Both the position numbers and the translations under genes were made by a program. The notes beneath the pieces are model-generated. The model was not told the origin of the DNA, ran no database searches, and saw nothing but the letters and a program-made list of their open reading frames with translations. 41,182 nt of DNA from Verrucomicrobiales bacterium (GTDB lineage: Bacteria; Verrucomicrobiota; Verrucomicrobiia; Verrucomicrobiales; DEV007). The DNA lies in NCBI GenBank assembly GCA_028281705.1, contig JANQJH010000529.1, forward strand, positions 1-41,182, in the 5' to 3' direction. Positions 25,203 to 33,850 of this stretch are shown here, piece by piece (positions within the stretch are counted from its first letter, which is position 1; every line of letters begins with the position of its first letter).

Positions 25203-25796
25203 GTGAGTCGATTCCCGATGCAGGATCAGGGCGATGAAGATCGGCGCTGCATGCAGCGTCTGAAGAACGGGGACGACCTCGCGTTGAACGAGTTGATGAG
25301 CCGGTGGAAGGAGCCCCTGATCGCCTTTAGCCTTCGCTATACGGGGAATTTGGCCGATGCGCGCGACATCGCGCAGGAGACGTTTGTCAAAGTGCATGGG
25401 AGCCGCCACCGTTATCGGCCGACGGCGGTTTTTTCGACGTGGCTCTTTACCATCGCGGCGAACCTGTGTCGCATGCGGGCGCGTTGGCGTGCGCGGCATC
25501 CCGAGGTCTTGGAGGCGGACCGGCCGAAGGACGGCGTTCCTCATGCTGAGCATGGTTCCGGCGCGGAGGGTCCGCGAGAGGAGACAGACCGGAACGAACT
25601 TGCGCGCGACCTCGACCGGGCAGTGCGGGAATTGCCGCACGACTTAAGGGTTGCCTTCGTGCTCTACGAGATCCAGGGCCAGTCGTACCGTGAGGTGGCC
25701 CAGGTGCTCAAGTGTACGGAAAAGGCGATTGAACGTCGATTGGCCCGGGCTCGCGAACGCCTCAGGGACGTCTTGGAGGAAAAATGGAAGCCGTGA
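25203..25796 (+). CDS. ECF RNA polymerase sigma factor (CnrH-like)
   Basis: The 197-residue protein shows a sigma-70 region 2 at about 20-95 ('DLALNELMSRWKEPLIAFSLRYTGNLADARDIAQETFVKVH', 'STWLFTIAANLCRMR') and region 4 at about 135-190 ('VRELPHDLRVAFVLYEIQGQSYREVAQVLKCTEKAIERRLARARERLR'). Regions 1.1 and 3 are absent, as in ECF factors. A GTG at 25203 and an ATG at 25218 are both possible starts; an AGGTGAG precedes the latter. As third gene of a Y-X-H-like operon followed by an RND efflux operon, it most likely activates the efflux genes and its own operon when the sensor binds metal. Confidence 0.93.
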   Translation: MSRFPMQDQGDEDRRCMQRLKNGDDLALNELMSRWKEPLIAFSLRYTGNLADARDIAQETFVKVHGSRHRYRPTAVFSTWLFTIAANLCRMRARWRARHPEVLEADRPKDGVPHAEHGSGAEGPREETDRNELARDLDRAVRELPHDLRVAFVLYEIQGQSYREVAQVLKCTEKAIERRLARARERLRDVLEEKWKP

Positions 25797-25850
25797 ACGC
25801 GGTGCGGAGAACCTGACGGAGTGGCTCGGCAGATGAATTAGAGAAAGTTG

Positions 25851-25875
25851 GGGGGAATCGAGCGGTGCCGGCATT
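25851..25875 (+). promoter_or_regulatory. Candidate ECF-sigma promoter motif before the efflux operon
   Basis: GGGGGAA (25851-25857), 13 nt, then GCATT (25871-25875), the same arrangement as at 24308-24332. It lies in the 153-nt gap between the sigma gene and the outer-membrane component gene, about 75 nt before its start codon. Confidence 0.4.
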
Positions 25876-25949
25876 CAAGGCACTGTTAGCATGACTATCG
25901 ATTTCTTTGTTGAACCGTCCCGCATTTCTGGCGGTGCCACTCCCTGCCC

Positions 25950-27251
25950 ATGAGACTCACTTCTCTGTTTCCTGGAAGGGCCGCCGTGCTCTGGGCCTTG
26001 CTCGTTTCGCTTCTCCCTGCGGCTGCAGAAGAGGCGTCGAATCATGGTCTCACCCGGGATGGGGCGATTCAACAGGGCATCCGCCACAACCCCGAATTGG
26101 CGGTGGCCAGATTGGAGATCGATCGCGCCAAGTCGAGGCTGCGATGGGCCGGTCGCCTGGAGAATCCTGAGCTGGAACTCTCGGGCTCCACGGATCAATT
26201 GGGACTGAATGACGACGAGAGTGTGATCGAGATCGCCTTCAGTCAGCGGTTTCCTATCACTTCACGATTGCGGCGCGAGAAAGAGGTGCGGAGATACGAT
26301 GTCGAACTCGCCGAGATCGAGTTTCAGGTGCGCCAGCGTCAATTGGCCTTTGAGGTGGACAAGGCCTGGATCGAACTGCAGTCGATGGAAAGTGCCGTGG
26401 CCTTGCGGCGGGAGATGCTTGGGCTCAATCGCGAGATCAGCACCTTTCTCGCGGAGCGGGCAAAGTTAGGCGAAGTGTCGTCCCTCGACGCCTCACAGGC
26501 TCTTCTGAGCGGCACGTTGATCGAGCAGGAACTCCAGCTGGCGGAGTCCGGCGTCGCCGACGCCATGGCGCGTCTCGGTCGTTTGATGGGGAGCGAGCCA
26601 GGATCGCAATTCACCTTGGCCGGTGGGCTGGCGCTTCCCCAGTCGGCGCCATTGGAGGCATTCGACCTGCAGGCCGTCCTGCGCAATCGGCCGGATTACG
26701 CTTCCTTGCTCGTCTCGACCGATCTGGGTAAGGCGCAGCTGGGCTTGGCCATGGCACAGCGATGGGATGACATCGCGGTCAAGATTTTTGCCGAGCGCGA
26801 ACAGGCCGTCGATGAACCCGGGGGGCTCGAGCGAAACAGCTTCATCGGCATTGGCATTTCCATTCCGCTGCCGTTGCACAAGAGGAATGAGCAGGCCATC
26901 GAAGAAGCCAAGATCGATCTCGAGAAAGCCAGGCGGGCCCGCGTGGCCAAGGCCTTTGAGGTCCATAGCGAACTTACCAAGGCGATGCGCTCTCGCAGCG
27001 CGGCGCATCGCTTGATCACCTCCGCGGTTGCGGAATCACTTCCGTTGGCCAAGAAGAACTTTGAGGCTTTCAGGAACGCGCAACAGAGTGGCCGGGCGAG
27101 TTGGCTGCAAGTGCAGCAGGCCCAGGCCCAACTGCTGCAGCTCGAGACCTCCGCCCTCGAGTTGCGTAAGCGCTATGATCTTCTCGATGCCGAGGTGCGA
27201 TTCATCGCCGGCACCTATCCCATCGCCAAACCCATTCCCCTCACCAAATGA
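25950..27251 (+). CDS. TolC/CzcC-family outer membrane efflux protein
   Basis: The 433-residue exported protein (signal peptide about 1-27) has the duplicated helical-hairpin layout of outer-membrane efflux proteins: 'AIQQGIRHNPELAVARLEIDRAKSRLRWAG' near the N-terminus, 'ENPELELSG', 'IEIAFSQRFPITSRLRRE', and in the second half 'VLRNRPDYASLLVSTDLGKAQLGLAMAQRW', 'IGIGISIPLPLHKRNEQAIEEA' and 'FEAFRNAQQSGRASWLQVQQAQAQL'. It would form the outer-membrane channel of a CzcCBA-type tripartite metal exporter. The stop overlaps the ATG of the adaptor gene by 4 nt. Closest functional class is CzcC/CnrC/CusC; I do not assign a specific metal. Confidence 0.92.
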   Translation: MRLTSLFPGRAAVLWALLVSLLPAAAEEASNHGLTRDGAIQQGIRHNPELAVARLEIDRAKSRLRWAGRLENPELELSGSTDQLGLNDDESVIEIAFSQRFPITSRLRREKEVRRYDVELAEIEFQVRQRQLAFEVDKAWIELQSMESAVALRREMLGLNREISTFLAERAKLGEVSSLDASQALLSGTLIEQELQLAESGVADAMARLGRLMGSEPGSQFTLAGGLALPQSAPLEAFDLQAVLRNRPDYASLLVSTDLGKAQLGLAMAQRWDDIAVKIFAEREQAVDEPGGLERNSFIGIGISIPLPLHKRNEQAIEEAKIDLEKARRARVAKAFEVHSELTKAMRSRSAAHRLITSAVAESLPLAKKNFEAFRNAQQSGRASWLQVQQAQAQLLQLETSALELRKRYDLLDAEVRFIAGTYPIAKPIPLTK

Positions 27252-28378
27252 TGCGCCGTTTGTCTTTCATGCTCGTTGTCCTCGTTGTCCAGTTGCCGTC
27301 GGAGGTATTTGCTCAAGATGGAGGCCGGGCCGCTAACACCATCATTCTCGACGAAAACGGGGTGAAGAATCTGCGCATCGAAACCGAACCGGTCGAGCCG
27401 CGTGATTTCGAATCGACCTTGTTCGCGATTGGTCGTATCGCCGAGACGCCCTCGAGCCGCTCGGTGCTTTCGTCGCGGATCTCGGGTCGTGCGGCAAAGG
27501 TGCACGCTTTCGTGGGTGACCATGTGGAGGAAGGGGCGACCCTCGTTGAGGTCGAGAGCCGGCAGTTAGGCGATCCGCCGCAGATCGTGCCGCTCCAGGC
27601 GGCGCAAAGCGGTTTGATCATCGAGAGCCATGTGAATGTGGGGCAGCCCATCGAACCCGAGGCCGAGCTTCTCGATATCTCTGATCGATCAGTCATGTGG
27701 GCTGTGGCCAAGATTCCGGAGAACGAAGCCGCCTTGGTTTCGCCAGGGACCGCGGCGAGGATTCGCGTTCCGGCCTTGGGAGGCGAGGTCATTGAGGCCA
27801 AGTTGTTCCGTTTTGGCGTGGTCGCGGACCTCCAAGCGGGGACCGTCGAGGGGATCTTCGAACTGCCGAACCCCGAGGGGAGACTGCAGCCGGGAATGCG
27901 TGCCGAGTTTTCCATGATCACGGCGCAGCGCAAGGATGTGATGGCGGTGCCGCGCATCGCCATCCAGGGTGATCCTTCCAAACGGATGGTCTTTGTCAAA
28001 GACTACGATTTGAAGAATGCGTTTGTCAGAGCGCCGGTTCAGCTTGGTGAGCAGAATGATGGCTACGTCGAGATTCTGAACGGCCTTTTTCCCGGTGACG
28101 AAGTGGTGACCCAGGGGGCCTACGCGCTCGGCTTCGCCGGGGGTGGCAGCATCTCTTTGAAGGAAGCGCTCGACGCGGCTCATGGTCATGAGCACAACGA
28201 AGATGGCTCTGAGATCACCGAGGAGCAGAAGGCAGCCGCCGCGGCCGAAGATGCCATGGTTGCCGGGAACGGAGATGGGCGGTTGTCCATCTATCTGCAG
28301 ATTTACGCCGTGGTCATCACGTTGCTGTTGATTGTGATGACGCAACTCGTCTGGAAAAACCACCGTGCGTCTGTCTGA
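27248..28378 (+). CDS. RND efflux periplasmic adaptor, hairpin-less, with C-terminal membrane helix
   Basis: The 376-residue protein has a signal peptide (about 1-24). Its lipoyl half-motifs ('GRAAKVHAFVGDHVEEGATLVEV' split at residue 93 and 'QSGLIIESHVNVGQPIEPEAELLDI') are separated by only a dozen or so residues, so the usual alpha-helical hairpin between them is missing. A beta-barrel and membrane-proximal domain follow ('PGTAARIRVPALGG', 'LQPGMRAEFSMITAQRKDVMAVPRIAI', 'GLFPGDEVVTQGAYAL'). Near the end come a His-containing 'AHGHEHNEDG' and a C-terminal hydrophobic helix (about 347-367). It overlaps the outer-membrane gene by 4 nt and is followed closely by the pump gene. It belongs to the CzcB/CusB group. 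Confidence 0.88.
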   Translation: MMRRLSFMLVVLVVQLPSEVFAQDGGRAANTIILDENGVKNLRIETEPVEPRDFESTLFAIGRIAETPSSRSVLSSRISGRAAKVHAFVGDHVEEGATLVEVESRQLGDPPQIVPLQAAQSGLIIESHVNVGQPIEPEAELLDISDRSVMWAVAKIPENEAALVSPGTAARIRVPALGGEVIEAKLFRFGVVADLQAGTVEGIFELPNPEGRLQPGMRAEFSMITAQRKDVMAVPRIAIQGDPSKRMVFVKDYDLKNAFVRAPVQLGEQNDGYVEILNGLFPGDEVVTQGAYALGFAGGGSISLKEALDAAHGHEHNEDGSEITEEQKAAAAAEDAMVAGNGDGRLSIYLQIYAVVITLLLIVMTQLVWKNHRASV

Positions 28379-28385
28379 GCGATCC

Positions 28386-31300
28386 ATGCTGAACCGACTC
28401 ATCAGATTCAGTCTCGCGCAGCGCGCCCTCGTCCTGGCCCTGGCGCTGGTCATCCTCTTGCTTGGCCTCAAGAAAACGCTCGAATTGCCGGTCGATGTTC
28501 TGCCGGACCTGACCAAGCCCACGGTGACCATCCTCACCGAAGCGCCAGGTTACGCTCCGGAGGAAGTGGAGACCCTGGTCACCATTCCGTTAGAGAACGC
28601 ACTCATGGGGGTGACGGGGGTGAGCCGCCTGCGCTCGGTCAACGACATTTCGCTTTCCCTGGTCTTTGTCGAGTTCGACTGGGGGACGGACATCTACCGG
28701 GCTCGCCAATTCGTGCAGGAGCGTCTCACCGGTGCCAGCGAATTCCTGCCTGAGGGCGTGACGCCCTACATGACGCCGGTGGCCTCATTGATGGGAGACA
28801 TCATGATGGTGGGGGTGCGTGATCCCAGCGGAAAGACGAAGCCGCGTGACCTCAGAGAATTGGCCGACTGGGTGATCGGCCGGCGGTTTCAGTCCGTCCC
28901 GGGAATCGCTGAAGTCCTTTCCATGGGCGGTGGTATCAAGCAGATCCAGGTGCAGCCCGATCCCGAAAGCATGCTGGCTCTGGGCGTCTCCTTTGAGCAG
29001 ATTCGCGAGGCAGCGAGCAAGGCGGTGCGGAACACCACAGGTGGATTTCTCACCGAGCAAGATCAGGAGATCATGGTTCGCAACCTGGCCATGACGTCAG
29101 ATTTGGAAGACGTGGGGAACACGGTGGTCGTTCATGAGTACGACCGTGCCATCCGAATCAAGGATGTCGCCTCGGTGGTCTGGGATATCGAGCCGCGACG
29201 GGGCGACGCCGGCATGGGAACCAAACTGAGCCAACACGACGCCACGGCCGATGGCGGAATCCGAGGTGACGAAGGCGTGATTATCAATGTCAGGAAATCG
29301 CCCGGTTTCGATACCATCGATCTCACTGACAAGATCGAAGCCATCATGGCCGAGCTGGAGGAGACGCTGCCCGAAGGCGTTGAGTTGGTGACGCTCTATC
29401 GTCAGCGGGATTTCATTGATCTCTCCATTGGGAATCTGGAGGAAGCGCTACGCGACGGGGCCATCATGGTGTCGATCGTTCTCTTCCTCTTCCTATTCAA
29501 CGTTCGGGTCACCTTGATCACATTGACCGCCATGCCTCTCTCACTGGCCATCACCATCCTCGTCTTTGACTTTCTCAACTTGAGCGTCAACTCGATGACT
29601 CTCGGCGGGCTCGCGGTGGCCATTGGCATGGTGGTGGATGACGCCATTGTCGATGTGGAAAATGTCTTCCGGCGCCTGCGGGAGAACGCGACTTTGGCCG
29701 AGCCGAAGTCAAAATTGGAAGTCATTGCACAGGCGTCGAGCGAAGTGCGCTCCTCCATACTCTACGCCACAATATTGATCATTCTGGTGTTCATGCCCTT
29801 GTTAGCCTTGAGTGGGGTTGAAGGCCGTCTCTTCACGCCGATTGCCATCGCGACGATTGTGAGCATGGGGGCTTCGTTTTTCGTCTCCTTGACCGTGATC
29901 CCGGTGTTGAGTTCTTACCTGCTCAAGCCCAGGGCCGATAGGGAACACAAGGACGGATTGGTCGTCCGATCATTGAAATCGATTTTCAAGGCCACTTGGT
30001 TGCGGTTGGCCTTGGCGCAGCCCTTCCTCGTGCTGGCTCTCACAGGGTTCCTTTTGTATTTTAGCTATGACGCCTATACCAAGATGGGCGGCAACTTTCT
30101 CCCCCCGTTTCGCGAGCCCACGGCCGTGATCGCGATGACGACGGCTCCGGGGACGTCGTTGCGAACGACGACGGAACTCTCCAAGACGGCGCAGGATCGA
30201 TTGCTCCGGCTCCCGGGAGTCGAAACCGTGGGGTATCGAGTGGGTCGTGCCGAGCGCGGCGATCATGTCGTGCCGGTTTCGACCGTGGAGTTCGATGTGG
30301 AATTCAATGAGGAGGGCGAGGCGAACCGTGAGGAGACACTGGCGAAAGTAAAAGAGACGATGCGGGAAATTCCGGGGACGTTTAGCGCCTTTAGCGGCCC
30401 CCTGGCGGATCGCATCGGACACATGTTAAGCGGCGTTTCGGCCAAGGTGGCGGTGAAGGTCTACGGGCCGGAACTCGAGGAGTTGCGCCGCTTGGGAGAG
30501 CAGGTGGCGAGTATTGCGCGGGCCATTCCCGGTTTGGAAGAAGCCCGAACGGAGCAGCAGGCATCGATCCCGCAACTTCGCATCGAGGTCGATCGCAAGC
30601 GCGCCCTGGCGTATGGCGTGACGCCGGGCGAACTCAATGACGAACTGGCCTCTCTCATGGGGGGCGAGGCGGTGGCGGAGGTCTATGAGGGGCAACGCGT
30701 CTATGACCTCGTGGTGCGCCTGCCTTCCTCATGGCGAGAGCATCCGGATCGTCTGGAGAATCTCTACATCGATACTGAAAGCGGGCAGCGCATTCCGCTG
30801 AGCTACGTGGCCGAGATCCGTCAGGCCGCCGGTCCAAATACCATTCTGCGTGAGAACACGTTGAGGCGTTTCGTAGTCTCGATCAATCCCACAACCTCGG
30901 ATCTCAACGCCGTGGTGGAGCAGTTGCAGACGAACGTGAGCGATCAGGTGAAGTTGCCCGAAGGCTATTCCATTTCCTTCGAGGGCGAGTACCAGGCGCA
31001 GCAAGAAGCCACGCGGACGATTGCCATCATGTCGGCCATCATTCTCGTGGTCATCGTCTTTCTCCTCTATAGCTACTTCCAGAGCTTTCGCTTTGTTCTC
31101 CTCGTCCTGACAAATATCCCTGTCTCGCTCATCGGCGCCGTCCTCTACACCCGTTACACCTTGGACAATATTAGCATCGCCACCCTGGTGGGGTTCATTG
31201 CCATCACGGGGATTGCGGCGCGCAACAACATCATGATGATTTCGCATTACCTCCATCTGATGCGTCATGAGGGCGAGCAATTCACCATCGGCATGGTCGT

Positions 31301-31550
31301 TCGTGGATCCCTGGAACGGTTGGTGCCCGTGCTCATGACTGCGCTCGCCACCGGAATCGCCTTGATTCCCCTCATCCTCGCGGCGGATGAACCCGGCAAG
31401 GAGATTTTGAATCCGGTGGCCGTCGTCATCATCGGGGGCTTGTTTAGTTCGACCATTCTTGGCTTAGGCATCACGCCGGCCCTGTTTTTCAATTTCTGTC
31501 GAAGGGCGGCGGAGAAGGCCGTGGCATCGAGAGCACCGGCCACTGGCTAG
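28386..31550 (+). CDS. Heavy-metal efflux RND pump, CzcA/CusA family
   Basis: The 1054-residue inner-membrane pump has the two-fold RND layout: one helix near the N-terminus, a large periplasmic loop, six helices, then the same again. Family features include 'LPVDVLPDLTKPTVTILTEAPGYAPEEVE', 'SLVFVEFDWGTDIYRARQFVQERL', the charged helix-4 motif 'GMVVDDAIVDVENVFRRLREN' (split: D417/D418 and E424) and 'ITGIAARNNIMMISHY'. It exports divalent or monovalent metal ions from periplasm or cytosol by proton antiport. A GTG at 28365 would add seven residues and overlap the adaptor gene; the ATG at 28386 fits the typical 'MLNRLIRFSL' start better. It is the last large gene of the C-B-A operon. Metal specificity is not determined. 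Confidence 0.95.
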   Translation: MLNRLIRFSLAQRALVLALALVILLLGLKKTLELPVDVLPDLTKPTVTILTEAPGYAPEEVETLVTIPLENALMGVTGVSRLRSVNDISLSLVFVEFDWGTDIYRARQFVQERLTGASEFLPEGVTPYMTPVASLMGDIMMVGVRDPSGKTKPRDLRELADWVIGRRFQSVPGIAEVLSMGGGIKQIQVQPDPESMLALGVSFEQIREAASKAVRNTTGGFLTEQDQEIMVRNLAMTSDLEDVGNTVVVHEYDRAIRIKDVASVVWDIEPRRGDAGMGTKLSQHDATADGGIRGDEGVIINVRKSPGFDTIDLTDKIEAIMAELEETLPEGVELVTLYRQRDFIDLSIGNLEEALRDGAIMVSIVLFLFLFNVRVTLITLTAMPLSLAITILVFDFLNLSVNSMTLGGLAVAIGMVVDDAIVDVENVFRRLRENATLAEPKSKLEVIAQASSEVRSSILYATILIILVFMPLLALSGVEGRLFTPIAIATIVSMGASFFVSLTVIPVLSSYLLKPRADREHKDGLVVRSLKSIFKATWLRLALAQPFLVLALTGFLLYFSYDAYTKMGGNFLPPFREPTAVIAMTTAPGTSLRTTTELSKTAQDRLLRLPGVETVGYRVGRAERGDHVVPVSTVEFDVEFNEEGEANREETLAKVKETMREIPGTFSAFSGPLADRIGHMLSGVSAKVAVKVYGPELEELRRLGEQVASIARAIPGLEEARTEQQASIPQLRIEVDRKRALAYGVTPGELNDELASLMGGEAVAEVYEGQRVYDLVVRLPSSWREHPDRLENLYIDTESGQRIPLSYVAEIRQAAGPNTILRENTLRRFVVSINPTTSDLNAVVEQLQTNVSDQVKLPEGYSISFEGEYQAQQEATRTIAIMSAIILVVIVFLLYSYFQSFRFVLLVLTNIPVSLIGAVLYTRYTLDNISIATLVGFIAITGIAARNNIMMISHYLHLMRHEGEQFTIGMVVRGSLERLVPVLMTALATGIALIPLILAADEPGKEILNPVAVVIIGGLFSSTILGLGITPALFFNFCRRAAEKAVASRAPATG

Positions 31551-31618
31551 GTGTTTCGATGCTCTAACACCGTGAATCAATTTTATCTACACACATAACC
31601 ATATAACGAACGAATATC

Positions 31619-32185
31619 ATGAAACGCATCGACCTAACCATCTACGCTCTCGCGATCGCCGCTCTCCATGGGCTCTCCGCCTGTGACGATCAAGGCCACG
31701 ATCACGACCGCGATAACGACCAAGCCGCACACTCGGAGGGTGGTGATGACGATAAGGGCGGCGACGATCATGCTCACGAAGGCGATGACGCGGATGATCA
31801 CGGTCATCCCCATGACAATATCATCGCAGGACCGAATGGGGGCCGTGTCCTCACCGAGGTCGAGCCGCATGCCGAGTTCTTTGTCACGGGCGATCGCAAA
31901 GTGCAGATTACCTTCGTCGACGACGATATCAACGCGGTGACCCTCGGAGAGCAGAGCGTCTCGGTCATTGCCGGCGACCGGTCCAATCCCACGAATCTTG
32001 CCTTTGCCAGAAGTGGCGAGACCCTGATCTCGGACAAGGCCTTGCCGGAGGGCAATGATTTCCCCACGGTTGTGCAGATCAAGACGAGCCCGGAAGCCGA
32101 GATGGTCCGCGTGCGCTTCAACGTCAATCTCGAGGATTGTCCGACCTGTGACCAGAGAGAGTACGCCTGTACCTGTGATCATTAG
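31619..32185 (+). CDS. His/Asp-rich putative metal-binding lipoprotein
   Basis: The 188-residue protein begins with a lipoprotein signal peptide whose lipobox is Leu19-Ser-Ala-Cys22. Residues 23-65 are almost entirely His, Asp, Glu and Gly ('DQGHDHDRDNDQAAHSEGG', 'DHAHEGDDADDHGHPHD'), a typical low-affinity metal sponge. A folded beta-rich domain follows ('GPNGGRVLTEVEPHAEFFV', 'VQITFVDDD') and the C-terminus carries a Cys cluster ('CPTCDQREYACTCDH'). It starts 68 nt after the pump gene in the same direction and probably belongs to the metal operon, buffering or handing ions to the exporter in the periplasm. A GGTGTT/AACACC inverted repeat lies in the gap. Confidence 0.85.
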   Translation: MKRIDLTIYALAIAALHGLSACDDQGHDHDRDNDQAAHSEGGDDDKGGDDHAHEGDDADDHGHPHDNIIAGPNGGRVLTEVEPHAEFFVTGDRKVQITFVDDDINAVTLGEQSVSVIAGDRSNPTNLAFARSGETLISDKALPEGNDFPTVVQIKTSPEAEMVRVRFNVNLEDCPTCDQREYACTCDH

Positions 32186-32416
32186 AGGCTTCGCGGGAGG
32201 GGATCCGCCACTAGGCGTATCATATGGCATGGAGAGAGTGATCCCCGGTTGACCCCGGGGGCGTTTCGTGGCATTGGGGAGGCTGCGGGACTGGACTCTA
32301 CTTTTGGGCTGGCCAATTCTTCTGTGGAGGGAGAGATTGAGTTCTCGCGGGCGTCGCGAATGCCGTCATCGCGTTGCGGTTTCTTGCACCCGTTTGGGAA
32401 AACGAAGAATGTTGAG

Positions 32417-33478
32417 ATGAGAGAGTTTGCCAAATCTCGTGTACCGGCGATCGCCGCTTGTGCCCTCGCTTTTCTGATGGGAATGGCAGTTAAAAGCAGC
32501 GCCTGTCAGATCTGTGTGCCGTATCCCAAGCGGTCGGCAGCGGATGACCTCATCGATAGTGCCGTGGTGGTCTTGGCTCGCGAGGATCCGCGGAAACCGT
32601 TCACGTTTGAGATCGTAGAAGCGTTGAAGGGCGAGGACGATGGATCGAAGATCGATCTCTTGGTCGACCGCACGACCCGCCGGCGGCTCGAACTGTATCC
32701 GGAGGATGCCGTGGTTCTCGCCAAACGTGACGAGAAGAGCGATTGGAAACGTCTCGGGCTGGCGGATGCGGCTTTCGATCCCGTCGCGCGTGAGATCTTG
32801 AGATTGGCGCCGACGTGGAATGAGCAGCCCATGCTTCGGATCAACTATTTCTCGGATCTTCTCGGGCACGCCGATGCTCAAATCCGCGCGGTGGCCCATT
32901 TGGAAATCGGAAGCGCTCCTTACAAGGAGATCATGAGCCTGAAGCATCCTCTCTCCCGGGAAGAGATCTACGCATTCTTGAAAAACTTTCGTTATGCCGA
33001 ATGGCATTCGCTTTACATCCTTTTGCTGGGTCAGAGTGACGTAGCGGAGGACCGGCAGTACATTGCCAAACGGTTTCACAATGCGGCGGCCTTCAGTACC
33101 ACGATACAGTTGGCGGCCTTGACCACGGCTTTCATTGAGAAGGAAAAATCAAAGGCGGTGGCCGCGATCGAGAAACTGTATTTCGAGGGCGAACGCCGGA
33201 CGGAGGCCGAACTGAAAGAGATCGTGAAAGCGCTCTCGGTCCACGGCACGAACGGGCACGTTGATTTGCGTGGAGAAATCGTGGCCGCCTACGCCACGCT
33301 CATCGCCCATCATCCGGCGATGACGCCCATGGTGGCCAATGATCTGATTGCCTGGAACCGGTCGGAATTGGCAACCGAAGTGGCCGATTTTGAGAAGAAG
33401 AATCGCCGCGTTCTCGACTTGCAGACCTCCATGCGATTGCGGATGTACTCACGAAGTGCGAGTAGCCAAACACAGTGA
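32417..33478 (+). CDS. Secreted protein of unknown function, possibly with helical repeats
   Basis: The 353-residue product has a signal peptide (about 1-27) followed at once by 'SACQICVPYPKR'. The next ~100 residues look like a beta-rich domain ('SAVVVLAREDP', 'FTFEIVEALKG', 'SKIDLLVDRTTRRRLELYPEDAVVLAKRD'), and the rest is helical with repeat-like spacing ('AQIRAVAHLEIG', 'IQLAALTTAFIEKEKSKAVAAIEKLY', 'RGEIVAAYATLIAHHPAM'), reminiscent of HEAT-type repeats. I do not recognise the family. A frame opens from 32249, but the ATG at 32417 begins directly at the signal peptide. It lies 231 nt after the metal lipoprotein; the gap contains a CCCCGG/CCGGGG hairpin but no clear promoter. A link to metal handling is only suggested by position and the Cys pair. 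Confidence 0.75.
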   Translation: MREFAKSRVPAIAACALAFLMGMAVKSSACQICVPYPKRSAADDLIDSAVVVLAREDPRKPFTFEIVEALKGEDDGSKIDLLVDRTTRRRLELYPEDAVVLAKRDEKSDWKRLGLADAAFDPVAREILRLAPTWNEQPMLRINYFSDLLGHADAQIRAVAHLEIGSAPYKEIMSLKHPLSREEIYAFLKNFRYAEWHSLYILLLGQSDVAEDRQYIAKRFHNAAAFSTTIQLAALTTAFIEKEKSKAVAAIEKLYFEGERRTEAELKEIVKALSVHGTNGHVDLRGEIVAAYATLIAHHPAMTPMVANDLIAWNRSELATEVADFEKKNRRVLDLQTSMRLRMYSRSASSQTQ

Positions 33479-33634
33479 CCTTCCGTTTCACGGTTCGAAC
33501 GAAAAACGGAACTCCCGGATTTCGCTGCTCGACGGCAGATCAAATTCCAGATTAGTCTCGGGACCTCGTTTTGAGATGGACCGTTTTGTTTTGATTGAGA
33601 ATAGGATTCACCGGGTGACCGGTGGCCCCAGGTG

Positions 33635-33850
33635 ATGACAGCGCCATCTTCGTCCAGTGCCAGTGGGGATGATGACGGTGATCCCTTCGTGCGTCTCGTC
33701 CTCGGCGCCATCCTGATCGCCCTGGTGTTTTGGTTGTTTGCCGGAGCCAAGAGCTGTTTTCGTCTTTTCGGCTCAACAAAACATGTTGACGGATGCTTCG
33801 GAAGGCTCCATTCTGACAGCACGTGTTTTGAGCCGCGTCGGCGAGTCTAG
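33635..33850 (+). pseudogene. N-terminal membrane-anchor part of a probably frameshifted gene
   Basis: The frame from ATG 33635 gives a Ser/Asp-rich start ('MTAPSSSSASGDDDGD') and one membrane helix ('VRLVLGAILIALVFWLFAG'), then turns into Cys/Arg-rich sequence with no order and stops at 33850. The frame at 33783-34445 begins inside it and lacks any membrane or export signal, although its C-terminal domain is of an exported type. The simplest reading is one gene broken by a frameshift between about 33740 and 33785. A 6-bp hairpin CACCGG/CCGGTG (33609-33624) sits just ahead of the start. Confidence 0.45.
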
